The notes under the pieces were generated by a model. That model was not told the DNA's origin and made no database searches. It saw only the letters and a program-made list of their open reading frames with translations. Shown in pieces: positions 1-8,301 of a DNA stretch of 64,000 nucleotides. The DNA lies in assembly GCF_040907265.1 (NCBI RefSeq), contig NZ_JBFOHP010000002.1:4216001-4280000 (forward strand). Direction: 5' to 3'. The position numbers were made by a program, and so were the translations under genes. Each line of letters begins with the position of its first letter. Within the stretch, counting starts at the first letter, position 1. This stretch comes from Streptomyces sclerotialus. Its GTDB lineage: Bacteria > Actinomycetota > Actinomycetes > Streptomycetales > Streptomycetaceae.

Positions 1-295
1 CCTCCGGCTGCGGCTCGCGGCGGTTGTTGCCCCAGGGCGCGTGCCACGGGTCGAACCACGCGCCGTCACCGGAGCGTTCGCCGGTACGGGACGTGCCGCC
101 CTGGGATGCGGCGCCCCGCGGCTCAGCGCCCCGCGGCTCGGCGTCCTGGCGTGCCGCGTCGGCTCGGGGGCCGGCACCCGCTTGCGGCGAGGCGCTCGCC
201 GTCCGGGGTGCCACGTCGCCCGTCCGGGCACGCCCCGCGTTGGCGATGGCGAGCGCGTCGTCGAATTCGCCGGGGTCTCCGGTCGGACCTGGCAT
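1..295 (-). CDS. 5' end of an unidentified gene, truncated by window edge
   Basis: An ATG on the minus strand (293-295) overlaps the TGA stop (295-297) of the NTP-transferase gene by one base, and the frame stays open to base 1. About 98 residues are visible. They are an Ala/Gly/Arg-rich, low-complexity N-terminal segment that ends in a Trp/Pro-rich stretch (residues AWFDPWHAPWGNN). No conserved domain is present in this part. The coupling to a MobA-like protein makes a molybdopterin-metabolism enzyme such as MoeA with an N-terminal extension a reasonable guess, but nothing in the visible residues proves it. Confidence 0.5.
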   Translation of the reverse strand, partial: MPGPTGDPGEFDDALAIANAGRARTGDVAPRTASASPQAGAGPRADAARQDAEPRGAEPRGAASQGGTSRTGERSGDGAWFDPWHAPWGNNRREPQPE

Positions 296-1242
296 CATTC
301 CGCCGTTTCCGCGGCCCAGCGGTTCGCCAGCTCCGCCGCGCGCCTGCTGACCTCCGCCACGTCCAGGCCCTGCTGGGCGGCGGCGTACCCGACGAGGAAG
401 GTCGTCAGCGGCGCGGCCGGCCGGGCCACGCCGTGCGCCGCGTCCCGGGCCAGGTCGAGGAGTACGGCCGTGTCGACATCGAGTTCGATGCCCAGTTCGG
501 CCTTGACTGCGGTGATCCATTCGTCCAACACGTGTCCATGCTCCCTGATCCGGGCGCGCGCCGCGCTGAGGGCCTCCCAGGTGTCGCAGTCGTACGACGC
601 CGTCGCCGTGTCGTCCCGCACCCGGCGCACCGTCAGTTCCGCCAGCAGCGCCCGCAGCGGCAGCCCGGCGAGCCCGCCGTGCGCCGTCCGCAGCGTCTCC
701 AGGGCCCGCCGCAGCGCCGCCGCCCGGTACGCCGCCACGAGCGGCTGATCACGGCCGTCCCCGTCGACCAGCAGGGCACCGTCCACCCCTGCCGACTCCG
801 CTCCCGCCGGACGAGTTTCCGGTAGTTCCGGTCCCCGCGGACCCGATCCCGGCGGACCCGCTCCCGGCGGACCCGCTCCCTCCGGCCGCGCGCTGGGCGG
901 CCCCGCGTCCGCCACCGCCGCGAGCAGGGAGTCCACCGTCGCGGCGGTGAGGAAGGGCAGATCGGCGGAGAGGACGAGCACCGTTCCGGCCGTGGTCCGC
1001 CGCAGGCCCGCGTCGAGCGCCGCGACCGGTCCCGCGCCGGGCGGGTCCTCCCGCGTCGTCACCACGGGGCGCGTGGTCGGCCGCTCCGGCCCGACCACCA
1101 CGGTGCGCGCCGCGCCGGGGCAGGCGGCGAGCACCCGGTCCAGCAGCGACCGGCCGCCGACCGCGAGGGCGGGCTTGTCGGCGCCGCCGAGGCGGCGCGC
1201 CGCGCCCCCGGCCGGCACGATGGCGTCGTAGTCGGTCGTCAC
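295..1242 (-). CDS. MobA-like nucleotidyltransferase fused to DUF6457 domain
   Basis: A 315-residue protein. Residues 10-24 (PAGGAARRLGGADKP) are the glycine-rich NTP-binding loop of MobA/IspD-type nucleotidyltransferases, and a DLPF motif near residue 94 is the usual metal/nucleotide site. The family transfers GMP or CMP to cofactors or sugars, and MobA makes molybdenum guanine dinucleotide. Roughly the last 85 residues (from HVLDEWITAVKAELG) form a separate helical domain that matches DUF6457. Between the two lies a Pro/Gly-rich insertion with repeated GPPG units inside the transferase fold, probably a surface loop. The stop overlaps the start of the downstream gene, which suggests translational coupling. 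The substrate is not certain. Confidence 0.8.
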   Translation of the reverse strand: MTTDYDAIVPAGGAARRLGGADKPALAVGGRSLLDRVLAACPGAARTVVVGPERPTTRPVVTTREDPPGAGPVAALDAGLRRTTAGTVLVLSADLPFLTAATVDSLLAAVADAGPPSARPEGAGPPGAGPPGSGPRGPELPETRPAGAESAGVDGALLVDGDGRDQPLVAAYRAAALRRALETLRTAHGGLAGLPLRALLAELTVRRVRDDTATASYDCDTWEALSAARARIREHGHVLDEWITAVKAELGIELDVDTAVLLDLARDAAHGVARPAAPLTTFLVGYAAAQQGLDVAEVSRRAAELANRWAAETAE

Positions 1243-1334
1243 CCTCCGAGTATCACCGGGACCGGACGATCAACACTCCGTCCGTACCCCTGTTCTCGTG
1301 CGTGGCCGCCCGTCACAGCGGCCGCAGCGGGCCG

Positions 1335-2756
1335 TCACAGCCCCCGCAGCAGGATCGCCGGCTGTTCCACGCAGTCCGCGACGAAGCGCAGGAAGCCGCC
1401 CGCCGTGCCGCCGTCGCACACCCGGTGGTCGAAGGTGAGCGAGAGCTGTACGACGTCCCGTACGGCCAACTCCCCCTCGTGCACCCAGGGCTTGGCGGCT
1501 ATGCGCCCGACGCCCAGCATCGCGGCCTCGGGGTGGTTGATGATCGGCGTGGAACCGTCGACCCCGAAGACGCCGTAGTTGTTCAGGGTGAACGTGCCGT
1601 GCGTCAGCTCGGCGGGCGCGAGCCGGCCCGCCCGCGCGGTCTCGGTGAGCCGGGCCATCTCCGCGGAGAGCCCCTCGGCCGTACGGGCGTGCGCGTCCCG
1701 TACGACCGGCACGACGAGGCCGCGGTCGGTCTGTGCCGCGAACCCCAGATGCACCTCCGGCAGCCGGACGATCTCTTGCGTCGCCGTGTCCACGGTGGAG
1801 TTCAGCTCGGGGAAGCGGGCGAGGGCCGCCGTGCATATCCGGGCCAGCAGCGCGAGCAGCGAGACCTTGGGGCCACTGCCCGCGTTCATGGCGCGGCGCA
1901 CGGCCAGCAGCTCCGTCGCGTCCGCGTCCACCCAGCAGGTCGCGTCCGGGATCTCCCGCCGGCTGCGGCTGAACTTCTCCGCCGCCGCGCCCCGCATCCC
2001 CTTCAGCGGCAGCCGCTCGGCTCCCGCCGGGACCTGCGCCCCGGGCGCCGGGGCGACGGTGCCCGCCACGGGCGCCTGCTCCGGGACGCGCAGCGCGCGC
2101 TCCACGTCGGACCGCAGGATCAGCCCCTCAGGGCCGCTCCCCCGTACCGTGCGCAGGTCCACGCCGTGCTCCCGCGCCAGCCTCCGCACCAGCGGCGATA
2201 TCACCGGCACGGGCCCCGACTCACCGGCACCACCGACCTCCGGGGCCCCGGCCCCCGAGGATGCGCTCTCCGTGGACGCGGTCCCCGCGGAGACGGCCTC
2301 CGGGGGTGCGGCCTCGGGGGAAGCGGCCCCCAGGGACGCGCCGGCGCCCGCCGGCTTCCCGGCGCTCGTGCCGGCAGGCCGTACCCGCCGCCGGCGTCCG
2401 GCCGGTGCGCTCGTCCCGTACCCGACCAGGACGTTCCCCGAGCCCTCGGCCGTCCCCGCGGCCTTCTTCGACGGCTCATCGGCGGCGGGCCCGCCACCGC
2501 TGCCCTCCGACGCGCCCACCGCCACCGTCACCAGCGGTGCGCCGACGGGCAGTTCATCGCCTTCCGCGCCGATCCGGGCGGTCACGACGCCGCCGTACGG
2601 GCACGGCACCTCGACCATCGCCTTGGCCGTCTCGACCTCGACCACCGGCTGGTCGACGGCGACGACCTCACCCACCTCGACCAGCCAGCGCACGATCGTC
2701 GCCTCGGTCAGCCCCTCGCCCAGGTCGGGCAGCGGGAACTCACGCACCTCGGCCAT
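1335..2756 (-). CDS. bkdC: branched-chain 2-oxoacid dehydrogenase E2 (dihydrolipoyl acyltransferase)
   Basis: A 473-residue E2 component. An N-terminal lipoyl domain (residues 1-80) carries the lipoyl-lysine K45 in the motif VETAKAMVEV. It is followed by an Ala/Pro/Ser-rich linker, a peripheral E1/E3-binding domain (VISPLVRRLAREHGVDLRTV) and a C-terminal acyltransferase domain with the active-site His motif HRVCDG. E2 takes the acyl group formed by E1 and passes it to CoA, producing branched acyl-CoA for degradation or for branched fatty acid starter units. The ATG at 2754-2756 was chosen over a longer upstream reading because it begins the lipoyl domain and lies inside the end of bkdB (17-base overlap). 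It is the last gene of the bkdABC operon. Strict specificity for branched substrates is inferred from context. Confidence 0.9.
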   Translation of the reverse strand: MAEVREFPLPDLGEGLTEATIVRWLVEVGEVVAVDQPVVEVETAKAMVEVPCPYGGVVTARIGAEGDELPVGAPLVTVAVGASEGSGGGPAADEPSKKAAGTAEGSGNVLVGYGTSAPAGRRRRVRPAGTSAGKPAGAGASLGAASPEAAPPEAVSAGTASTESASSGAGAPEVGGAGESGPVPVISPLVRRLAREHGVDLRTVRGSGPEGLILRSDVERALRVPEQAPVAGTVAPAPGAQVPAGAERLPLKGMRGAAAEKFSRSRREIPDATCWVDADATELLAVRRAMNAGSGPKVSLLALLARICTAALARFPELNSTVDTATQEIVRLPEVHLGFAAQTDRGLVVPVVRDAHARTAEGLSAEMARLTETARAGRLAPAELTHGTFTLNNYGVFGVDGSTPIINHPEAAMLGVGRIAAKPWVHEGELAVRDVVQLSLTFDHRVCDGGTAGGFLRFVADCVEQPAILLRGL

Positions 2757-3837
2757 CACGACCACTCCCCTCGGTGCCGCCGGCGCCGCGCCCGGTGCCG
2801 TCCTCGGTCCAGTCGGACTCCCACTGCAGGCGCGCCACGGCGTCCAGGACCCGGTCGACGCCGGGCAGGTGGTGCCGCTCCAGCATCGGCGGGGGATACG
2901 GGATGTCGAAGCCGGCCACCCGCAGGACGGGCGCCTCCAGGTGGTGGAAACAGCGTTCGGTGATCCGGGCGGCGATCTCCCCTCCGGGACCACCGAAACC
3001 GGTGGACTCGTGGACGACGACGGCGCGCCCCGTGCGCCGCACCGACGCGCACACCGTCTCGTCGTCGAACGGCACCAGGGAGCGCAGGTCCAGCACCTCC
3101 AGGTCCCAGCCCTCCTCGCGCGCCGCCTCGGCCGCCTCCAGGCACACCGGCAGCGAAGGGCCGTACGTGATCAGCGTGGCGCTGCTCCCGGTACGCCGGA
3201 CCTCCGCGCGGCCTATGGGCGCGACGGCCGCCGGGTCCTCGGGGGACCAGTCGGCCTTGGACCAGTACAGCCGCTTGGGCTCCAGGAAGACCACCGGGTC
3301 GTCGGAGGCGATCGCGGCCCGGAGCATGCCGTACGCGTCGGCGACGGTCGCCGGGGCGAGCACCTGGAGGCCGGGCGTGGCCATGTAGTACGCCTCGGAG
3401 GAGTCGCTGTGGTGCTCGACGCCGCCGATCCCGCCGCCGTACGGGATGCGGATCGTCAGCGGCATCGGCAGCGCGCCCCGCGTGCGGTTGCGCATCCGCG
3501 CCACATGGCTGACGAGCTGCTCGAACGCGGGGTAGGCGAACGCGTCGAACTGCATCTCCACGACGGGCCGCAGGCCGTACATCGCCATGCCGACGGCCGT
3601 GCCGAGGATGCCGGCCTCGGCGAGCGGGGTGTCGCTGCACCGGTCCTCGCCGAACTCCTCGGCGAGGCCGTCGGTGATCCGGAAGACGCCGCCGAGCCGC
3701 CCGACGTCCTCCCCCATCACATGCACCGCCGGGTCCTCGGCCATGGCGTCACGCAGCGCCCTGGTCAGGGCCTGCGCCATCGTGGCGGGCCTGCGCTCCG
3801 TCGCGGTGGTGCCTCCGGCGGCGACTGCCGTGCTCAT
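2740..3837 (-). CDS. bkdB: branched-chain 2-oxoacid dehydrogenase E1 beta subunit
   Basis: A 365-residue transketolase-like subunit that pairs with E1 alpha to bind thiamine diphosphate and decarboxylate 2-oxoacids from Val, Leu and Ile. Visible family signatures are GEDVGRLGG (about residue 43), the DTPLAEAGILGTAVGMA segment and HHSDSSEAYY, typical of E1 beta. The ATG at 3835-3837 overlaps the bkdA stop codon by one base, and the 3' end overlaps bkdC by 17 bases, so all three subunits are translationally coupled. The length is normal for the family. It could also accept pyruvate; the Lrp-type neighbour favours branched-chain substrates. Confidence 0.9.
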   Translation of the reverse strand: MSTAVAAGGTTATERRPATMAQALTRALRDAMAEDPAVHVMGEDVGRLGGVFRITDGLAEEFGEDRCSDTPLAEAGILGTAVGMAMYGLRPVVEMQFDAFAYPAFEQLVSHVARMRNRTRGALPMPLTIRIPYGGGIGGVEHHSDSSEAYYMATPGLQVLAPATVADAYGMLRAAIASDDPVVFLEPKRLYWSKADWSPEDPAAVAPIGRAEVRRTGSSATLITYGPSLPVCLEAAEAAREEGWDLEVLDLRSLVPFDDETVCASVRRTGRAVVVHESTGFGGPGGEIAARITERCFHHLEAPVLRVAGFDIPYPPPMLERHHLPGVDRVLDAVARLQWESDWTEDGTGRGAGGTEGSGRDGRGA

Positions 3838-4991
3838 CAGTGCTCCCCTTCCGCTTCGATCTCGGCCCGCAGCAGGTCCGACTGCTCGCGCAGCTGGCCG
3901 GTCGGTGCGGCGTACACATGGGCGAAGAGATCCATCGGGTCCAGCGCCGGGTCGGCGTTCATCCGCTCGCGCAGCGCGCCGGCCATCTCCTCGGCGGCGT
4001 CCTTCGTGGCGCTCACGTACGCCGACGTGAGCAGGTCGCGCGCGGCCAGCTCGCGCTCCACCAGGGCTACCGGGTCGTGGCCGCGCCAGGCCTCCACCTC
4101 CGCGTCGCTGCGGTAGCGGGTGGCGTCGTCGGCGTTGGTGTGCGCCTCCATGCGGTACGTCACGGCCTCGACGAGCGTGGGGCCGCCGCCGTGCCGGGCC
4201 CGTGCCACTGCCTCGCCGAGCACTTCGTGGAGCGCGGGCGCGTCGTTGCCGTCCACCAGGCGGCCCGGCATGCCGTACCCCACCGCCTTGTGGGCGAGCG
4301 AGGGGGCCGCGGTCTGCTTGGCGAGCGGCACGGAGATCGCGAAGCCGTTGTTCTGGACCAGGAAGACGACGGGGGCCTGCCATACGGCCGCGAAGTTCAG
4401 CGCCTCGTGGAAGTCGCCCTCGCTCGTCCCGCCGTCGCCCACCATGGCGAGCGCGACGACGTCGTCGCCCTTGAGGCGGGCGGCGTGCGCCAGGCCCACC
4501 GCGTGCGGCAGCTGGGTGGCGAGCGGGGTGCACAGCGGCGCCACGCGGTGCTCGTGCGGGTCGTACCCCGTGTGCCAGTCGCCGCGGAGCAGGGTGAGTG
4601 CCTGGACGGGGTCCAGGCCGCGGGCGACGGCGGCGAGCGTGTCGCGGTAACTGGGGAAGAGCCAGTCGCGCTCCTCCAGGACGAGCGCCGCCGCCACCTC
4701 ACAGGCCTCCTGGCCGGTGGAGGAGGGGTAGACGGCGAGGCGGCCCTGCCGGGTGAGGGCGGTGGCCTGGGTGTTGTACCGGCGACCGCTGACCAGCTGC
4801 TCGTAGAGCCGCTTCAGCAGGGCGATATCCACCTTGCCGGCCGCCTCCGTGCCCAGTACGCGGTAGGGCTCCTCGTCGGGCAGGAGGGGCCCCGGGTCGA
4901 CGCGGGGGCGCCAGGCGGGCGGCGGGGCAGGGCGGTCGCCGGTCGCGGTGCTGCCGTGCCTGCTGCTGCCGGGCTGCTCGAGGACCGTCAT
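3837..4991 (-). CDS. bkdA: branched-chain 2-oxoacid dehydrogenase E1 alpha subunit
   Basis: A 384-residue subunit with the thiamine-diphosphate binding signature GDG (185-187) followed by NN (214-215), and the phosphorylation-loop-like stretch YRMEAHTNADDATRYR. It forms the E1 heterotetramer with BkdB and catalyses the decarboxylation step. The first 40 residues are a Pro-rich, poorly conserved extension. It is the first gene of the operon and is transcribed away from an Lrp-family gene across a 231-bp gap that contains a TetR-type palindrome (5108-5121) and a DnaA box (5156-5164), so its promoter lies there. Confidence 0.9.
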   Translation of the reverse strand: MTVLEQPGSSRHGSTATGDRPAPPPAWRPRVDPGPLLPDEEPYRVLGTEAAGKVDIALLKRLYEQLVSGRRYNTQATALTRQGRLAVYPSSTGQEACEVAAALVLEERDWLFPSYRDTLAAVARGLDPVQALTLLRGDWHTGYDPHEHRVAPLCTPLATQLPHAVGLAHAARLKGDDVVALAMVGDGGTSEGDFHEALNFAAVWQAPVVFLVQNNGFAISVPLAKQTAAPSLAHKAVGYGMPGRLVDGNDAPALHEVLGEAVARARHGGGPTLVEAVTYRMEAHTNADDATRYRSDAEVEAWRGHDPVALVERELAARDLLTSAYVSATKDAAEEMAGALRERMNADPALDPMDLFAHVYAAPTGQLREQSDLLRAEIEAEGEH

Positions 4992-5107
4992 GAGGGCACC
5001 TCCTCGGTTCGAAGGGGTGGCGCTGTGCGCCTCGTACGGGGTGGGGACGGGCGGCTGGAGGGAAAACTGCGATGCAGGGGCACGGCCGGTGGGCCGGACT
5101 CCTCCCT

Positions 5108-5121
5108 ACCGATTGTTCGGT
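5108..5121. promoter_or_regulatory. TetR/PaaR-type operator in the bkdA-lrp gap
   Basis: ACCGATTGTTCGGT is a perfect 5-bp inverted repeat (ACCGA/TCGGT) with a 4-bp spacer. It differs at one base from the palindrome at 6514-6527 upstream of paaN, and both fit the PaaR-type pattern ACCGNNCGKTCGGT or nearly so. It lies 117 bp upstream of bkdA and 102 bp upstream of the Lrp gene. Control by the TetR protein at 5747-6340 is inferred. Confidence 0.55.
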
Positions 5122-5155
5122 TGCCGACACATTTTGGCTACACGCGGGGGAACCC

Positions 5156-5164
5156 TGTGGACAA
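5156..5164 (-). promoter_or_regulatory. isolated perfect DnaA box
   Basis: TGTGGACAA, the complement of the Streptomyces consensus TTGTCCACA, lies in the bkdA-lrp intergenic region about 46 kb from oriC. A single 9-mer can occur by chance, so binding is only possible. Confidence 0.35.
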
Positions 5165-5222
5165 TCGGTTCTGCACAGCCTGGAATGGAGTCAGTACGTC
5201 CAAGAAGGGGAGACGGGACGGC

Positions 5223-5711
5223 ATGCCGGACGAACAGATGGTCAATCCCGCCGGACGACAGCCCGTCCGCGCCCTGGACGCCGTGGACCGCGACATCCTG
5301 CGCATGCTGCAGACCGACGGCCGGGCGTCGATACGGTCCGTCGCGGACCGCGTGCACATCTCCCGGGCCAACGCCTACGCCCGGATCAACCGGCTGCTGG
5401 ACGACGGCGTGATCCGCGGTTTCAGCGCCCGGGTGGACCAGGAAAGAGCGGGTCAGGGCGCGTCGGCGTACATCACCTTGAAGATCGTGCAGAACTCCTG
5501 GCGCACGGTCCGCGAGGCGCTCCAGGCGCTGCCGGGCGCCGCCCACATCGCCCTGGTCAGCGGGGACTTCGACGTCCTGCTGCTGGTCCACACGAAGGAC
5601 AACCGGGCGCTGCGGGAGCTGGTCCTCACCCGCATCCAGGCGATACCGGAGGTGCTGTCCACCCGCACGCTGCTGGTATTCGAGGAGACCGACCTCGAAC
5701 CGGAGGGCTGA
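5223..5711 (+). CDS. Lrp/AsnC-family transcriptional regulator
   Basis: A 162-residue protein with an N-terminal AsnC-type helix-turn-helix (about residues 20-80, including DRDILRMLQTDGRASIRSVA) and a C-terminal RAM/ligand-binding domain ending in VLSTRTLLVFEET, which is characteristic of Lrp proteins. The ATG at 5223 follows an AAGGGGAGA ribosome site. It is divergent from bkdABC, and Lrp-family BkdR proteins are known activators of bkd operons in other bacteria, so this is probably the local branched-chain amino acid sensor. That function is inferred from position. Confidence 0.88.
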   Translation: MPDEQMVNPAGRQPVRALDAVDRDILRMLQTDGRASIRSVADRVHISRANAYARINRLLDDGVIRGFSARVDQERAGQGASAYITLKIVQNSWRTVREALQALPGAAHIALVSGDFDVLLLVHTKDNRALRELVLTRIQAIPEVLSTRTLLVFEETDLEPEG

Positions 5712-5746
5712 GCGCCCCACGTCCAGGGGGCGGGCGCACTTCGGGG

Positions 5747-6340
5747 TCAGGCGTCGTTGCGCAGGCCCGCGAAGGCCGTACGGACCACGGCGTCGGCGAC
5801 CTCTTCGCTGCTCGCCGAGCCGCCACGGCCCGGCCGGTACCACTCGACGATCGAGTTGATCATGCCGAAGAGCAGCCGTGTCGCCAGCCGGATGTCGGCG
5901 TCCGGCCGCAGGTCCCCCTCGGCGGCCGCCTCCTTCAGCAGCTCGGCGACCTCGTTGTCGAAGTCGCGGCGGCGCTCCATGGCCCACCGCTCGGTGTCGG
6001 TGTTGCCCCGGACCCGCAGCAGCAGCGTCACGTACGGCAGCTCCGCGATCAGCACCTCGACCTCGCGCCGGGTGACGTACTCCAGCCGCTCGATCGCCCG
6101 CCCCTGTGTCGCGCCCGGCTCCTGGAGCACGCCGAACAGGCCGTCCAGCGCCCTGCTTATGGCGCGTCGCAGCAGCTCTTCCTTGCTGCGCACGTGGTGG
6201 TAGATGGAGGACTTGGAGATACCGGCCGCCCGGGAGAGGTGCTCCATGGACGTGCCGTCGTACCCGCGCTCGTTGAACACCTCGACGGCGACCGCGAGCA
6301 GCGAATCGGGCGTGTAGGTGTCGCGCTTGGCCATGGTCAT
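5747..6340 (-). CDS. paaR: TetR/AcrR-family regulator, PaaR-like
   Basis: A 197-residue repressor with an N-terminal TetR helix-turn-helix (residues 10-55; the recognition region contains GISKSSIYHHVRSKEELL) and an all-helical ligand domain. A second in-frame ATG two codons later (6334) is an alternative start. It diverges from paaN, and the palindrome ACCGATCGTTCGGT at 6514-6527 in the shared gap matches the operator style of PaaR repressors, which respond to phenylacetyl-CoA. The name is therefore an inference from HTH type, neighbour and operator. It converges with the Lrp gene across a 35-bp gap. Confidence 0.75.
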   Translation of the reverse strand: MTMAKRDTYTPDSLLAVAVEVFNERGYDGTSMEHLSRAAGISKSSIYHHVRSKEELLRRAISRALDGLFGVLQEPGATQGRAIERLEYVTRREVEVLIAELPYVTLLLRVRGNTDTERWAMERRRDFDNEVAELLKEAAAEGDLRPDADIRLATRLLFGMINSIVEWYRPGRGGSASSEEVADAVVRTAFAGLRNDA

Positions 6341-6513
6341 GATTACAGCAGCTTTCGGGACGGGGCCGCACAGCGGACCGGAGAGCGGGACGGGAACGGC
6401 GGCCGGCGGGGGAGCGGCGGGACTGCCGGCCGCACGCGGACCGCCGTGGGGACCGCCGTGCGGACCGGCCTCCCGCGGAGTTTTCCACAGGCTTTCCGGG
6501 CCCCCTTGCCCCG

Positions 6514-6527
6514 ACCGATCGTTCGGT
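6514..6527. promoter_or_regulatory. PaaR-type operator upstream of paaN
   Basis: ACCGATCGTTCGGT is a palindrome with 5-bp arms and a 4-bp spacer, 59 bp before the paaN start and in the region shared with the divergent TetR gene. It fits the published PaaR pattern ACCGNNCGKTCGGT. The near-identical copy at 5108-5121 suggests co-regulation of the two loci. Confidence 0.65.
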
Positions 6528-6585
6528 TACTCTAGCCCCGTCGCCTGTCCGCTCCCAGCCTGATCGACGAGGAGTTGGTTCCCCG

Positions 6586-8283
6586 ATGGCCGCCGACCCG
6601 ACCGCCACGCAGCTGATCGAGAAGCACCGCCCCACCCTCGACAAGGCGCTGGAGACCATCCGCAGCCGCGCGTACTGGTCCCCGCACCCGGAGCACCCCA
6701 AGGCGTACGGCGAGAATGCCGCGCCCGAGGGCCAGGCCGCCTTCGAGGCACTCCGCGGCACCCGCTTCGAGCTGGACCAGCCCGGCACCGACGGCTGGAC
6801 CGGCCAGGAGATCTCGCCGTACGGCATCGAGCTGGGCATCACCTACCCGCATCCCGACCCCGACGTCCTGCTGCCCGCCATGCGCGCGGCCATCCCGGCC
6901 TGGCGGGACGCCGGGCCCGAGGCCCGCGCCGCGGTCTGCCTGGAGATCCTCGCCCGGATCAACGCCCGCACCCACGAGTTCGCGCACGCGGTCATGCACA
7001 CCAGCGGCCAGGCCTTCATGATGGCGTTCCAGGCCGGCGGGCCGCACGCCCAGGACCGCGGCCTGGAGGCGGTGGCGTACGCCTACGCCGAGCAGACCCG
7101 CACCCCCGGCGAGGCCCCGTGGTCCAAGCCGCAGGGCAAGCGCGACCCGCTGGAGCTGAACAAGACCTTCCAGGCCGTCCCGCGCGGCGTCGCCCTGGTC
7201 ATCGGCTGCAACACCTTCCCCACGTGGAACGGCTACCCAGGCCTCTTCGCCTCCCTGGCCACCGGCAACCCGGTGCTGGTCAAGCCGCATCCGAGGGCCG
7301 TCCTGCCGCTCGCCCTCACGGTCCGTGCGGCACGCGAGGTGCTCGCCGAGGCCGGGTTCGACCCGAACCTCGTCGCGCTCGCCGTGGACCGCCCCGACGA
7401 GGGCCTGGCCAAGATCCTCGCGCTGCGCCCCGAGGTCCGCGTCATCGACTACACCGGCTCCACCGCCTTCGGCGACTGGCTGGAGGAGAACGCCCGGCAG
7501 GCCCAGGTGTTCACGGAGAAGGCCGGCGTCAACACCGTCGTCATCGACTCGACGGACGACTACAAGGGCATGCTCGGCAACCTGGCGTTCTCGCTGTCCC
7601 TCTACAGCGGCCAGATGTGCACCACCCCGCAGAACCTCCTCATCCCCCGGGACGGCATCACCACGGACGCCGGGCACAAGTCGTACGACGAGGTCGTCGA
7701 CGACCTGGCGGGCGCCGTGCAGAAGCTGCTCGGCGACGACGTCCGTGCCGGCGCCCTGCTCGGCGCGATCGTGAACCCGCAGGTCGCCGCGCGCATCACG
7801 GCCGCCCCCGAGCTCGGCGAGGTCGCCCTGCCCTCCCGCGAGGTGACGCACCCCGACTTCCCCGGCGCCACGGTCCGCACGCCCGTGCTGGTCAAGGCGG
7901 ACGGCGAGCGGAAGCAGTGGGAGAGCCCGGACGCCGACCCGGCCTACCTCACGGAGTGCTTCGGCCCGGTCTCCTTCGCCGTCGCCGTGGACTCGACGCC
8001 GGAGGCCGTGGAGCTGCTGCGCCGTACGCTGCGCGACAAGGGCGCCATGACCGTCGGCGCGTACACCACCTCCCCCGAGGTGGAGCGGCTGGTCGAGGAG
8101 GCCTGTCTGGAGGAGCCCGCGCAGCTGTCGCTGAACCTCACGGGCGGGGTGTACGTCAACCAGACCGCGGCGTTCTCCGACTTCCACGGCTCCGGTGGCA
8201 ACCCGGCGGCGAACGCCGCGCTGTGCGACGGGGCGTTCGTGGCGAACCGGTTCCGGACGGTGGAGGTGCGGCGGCCGGCCTGA
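6586..8283 (+). CDS. paaN: PaaN-type phenylacetate degradation aldehyde dehydrogenase
   Basis: A 565-residue member of the PaaN branch of the aldehyde dehydrogenase superfamily. The NAD(P)-binding region includes ALVIGCNTFPTWNGYP and DYTGSTAFGDWL. The likely nucleophile is C345 in SGQMCTTPQNLL, and the general base region is FTEKAGVNTVVI. PaaN enzymes oxidise the ring-opened semialdehyde in aerobic phenylacetyl-CoA catabolism. No MaoC-type hydratase domain is present, unlike PaaZ. The ATG has a GAGGAG ribosome site about 11 bases upstream. No other paa genes are in this window, so it may act with a distant paa cluster. Repression by the divergent TetR protein is likely. Confidence 0.87.
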   Translation: MAADPTATQLIEKHRPTLDKALETIRSRAYWSPHPEHPKAYGENAAPEGQAAFEALRGTRFELDQPGTDGWTGQEISPYGIELGITYPHPDPDVLLPAMRAAIPAWRDAGPEARAAVCLEILARINARTHEFAHAVMHTSGQAFMMAFQAGGPHAQDRGLEAVAYAYAEQTRTPGEAPWSKPQGKRDPLELNKTFQAVPRGVALVIGCNTFPTWNGYPGLFASLATGNPVLVKPHPRAVLPLALTVRAAREVLAEAGFDPNLVALAVDRPDEGLAKILALRPEVRVIDYTGSTAFGDWLEENARQAQVFTEKAGVNTVVIDSTDDYKGMLGNLAFSLSLYSGQMCTTPQNLLIPRDGITTDAGHKSYDEVVDDLAGAVQKLLGDDVRAGALLGAIVNPQVAARITAAPELGEVALPSREVTHPDFPGATVRTPVLVKADGERKQWESPDADPAYLTECFGPVSFAVAVDSTPEAVELLRRTLRDKGAMTVGAYTTSPEVERLVEEACLEEPAQLSLNLTGGVYVNQTAAFSDFHGSGGNPAANAALCDGAFVANRFRTVEVRRPA

Positions 8284-8301
8284 CCGGCCGGCCCGCCGGC
8301 G

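Noticed and set aside
3840..5222. Long N-terminal extension of the Lrp gene
   Set aside because: The open frame covers the antisense of bkdA; the ATG at 5223 with its ribosome site gives the normal family length.
5712..5746. Terminator between lrp and the TetR gene
   Set aside because: Only a short GCGCCC/GGGCGC pairing is visible; not strong enough to list.
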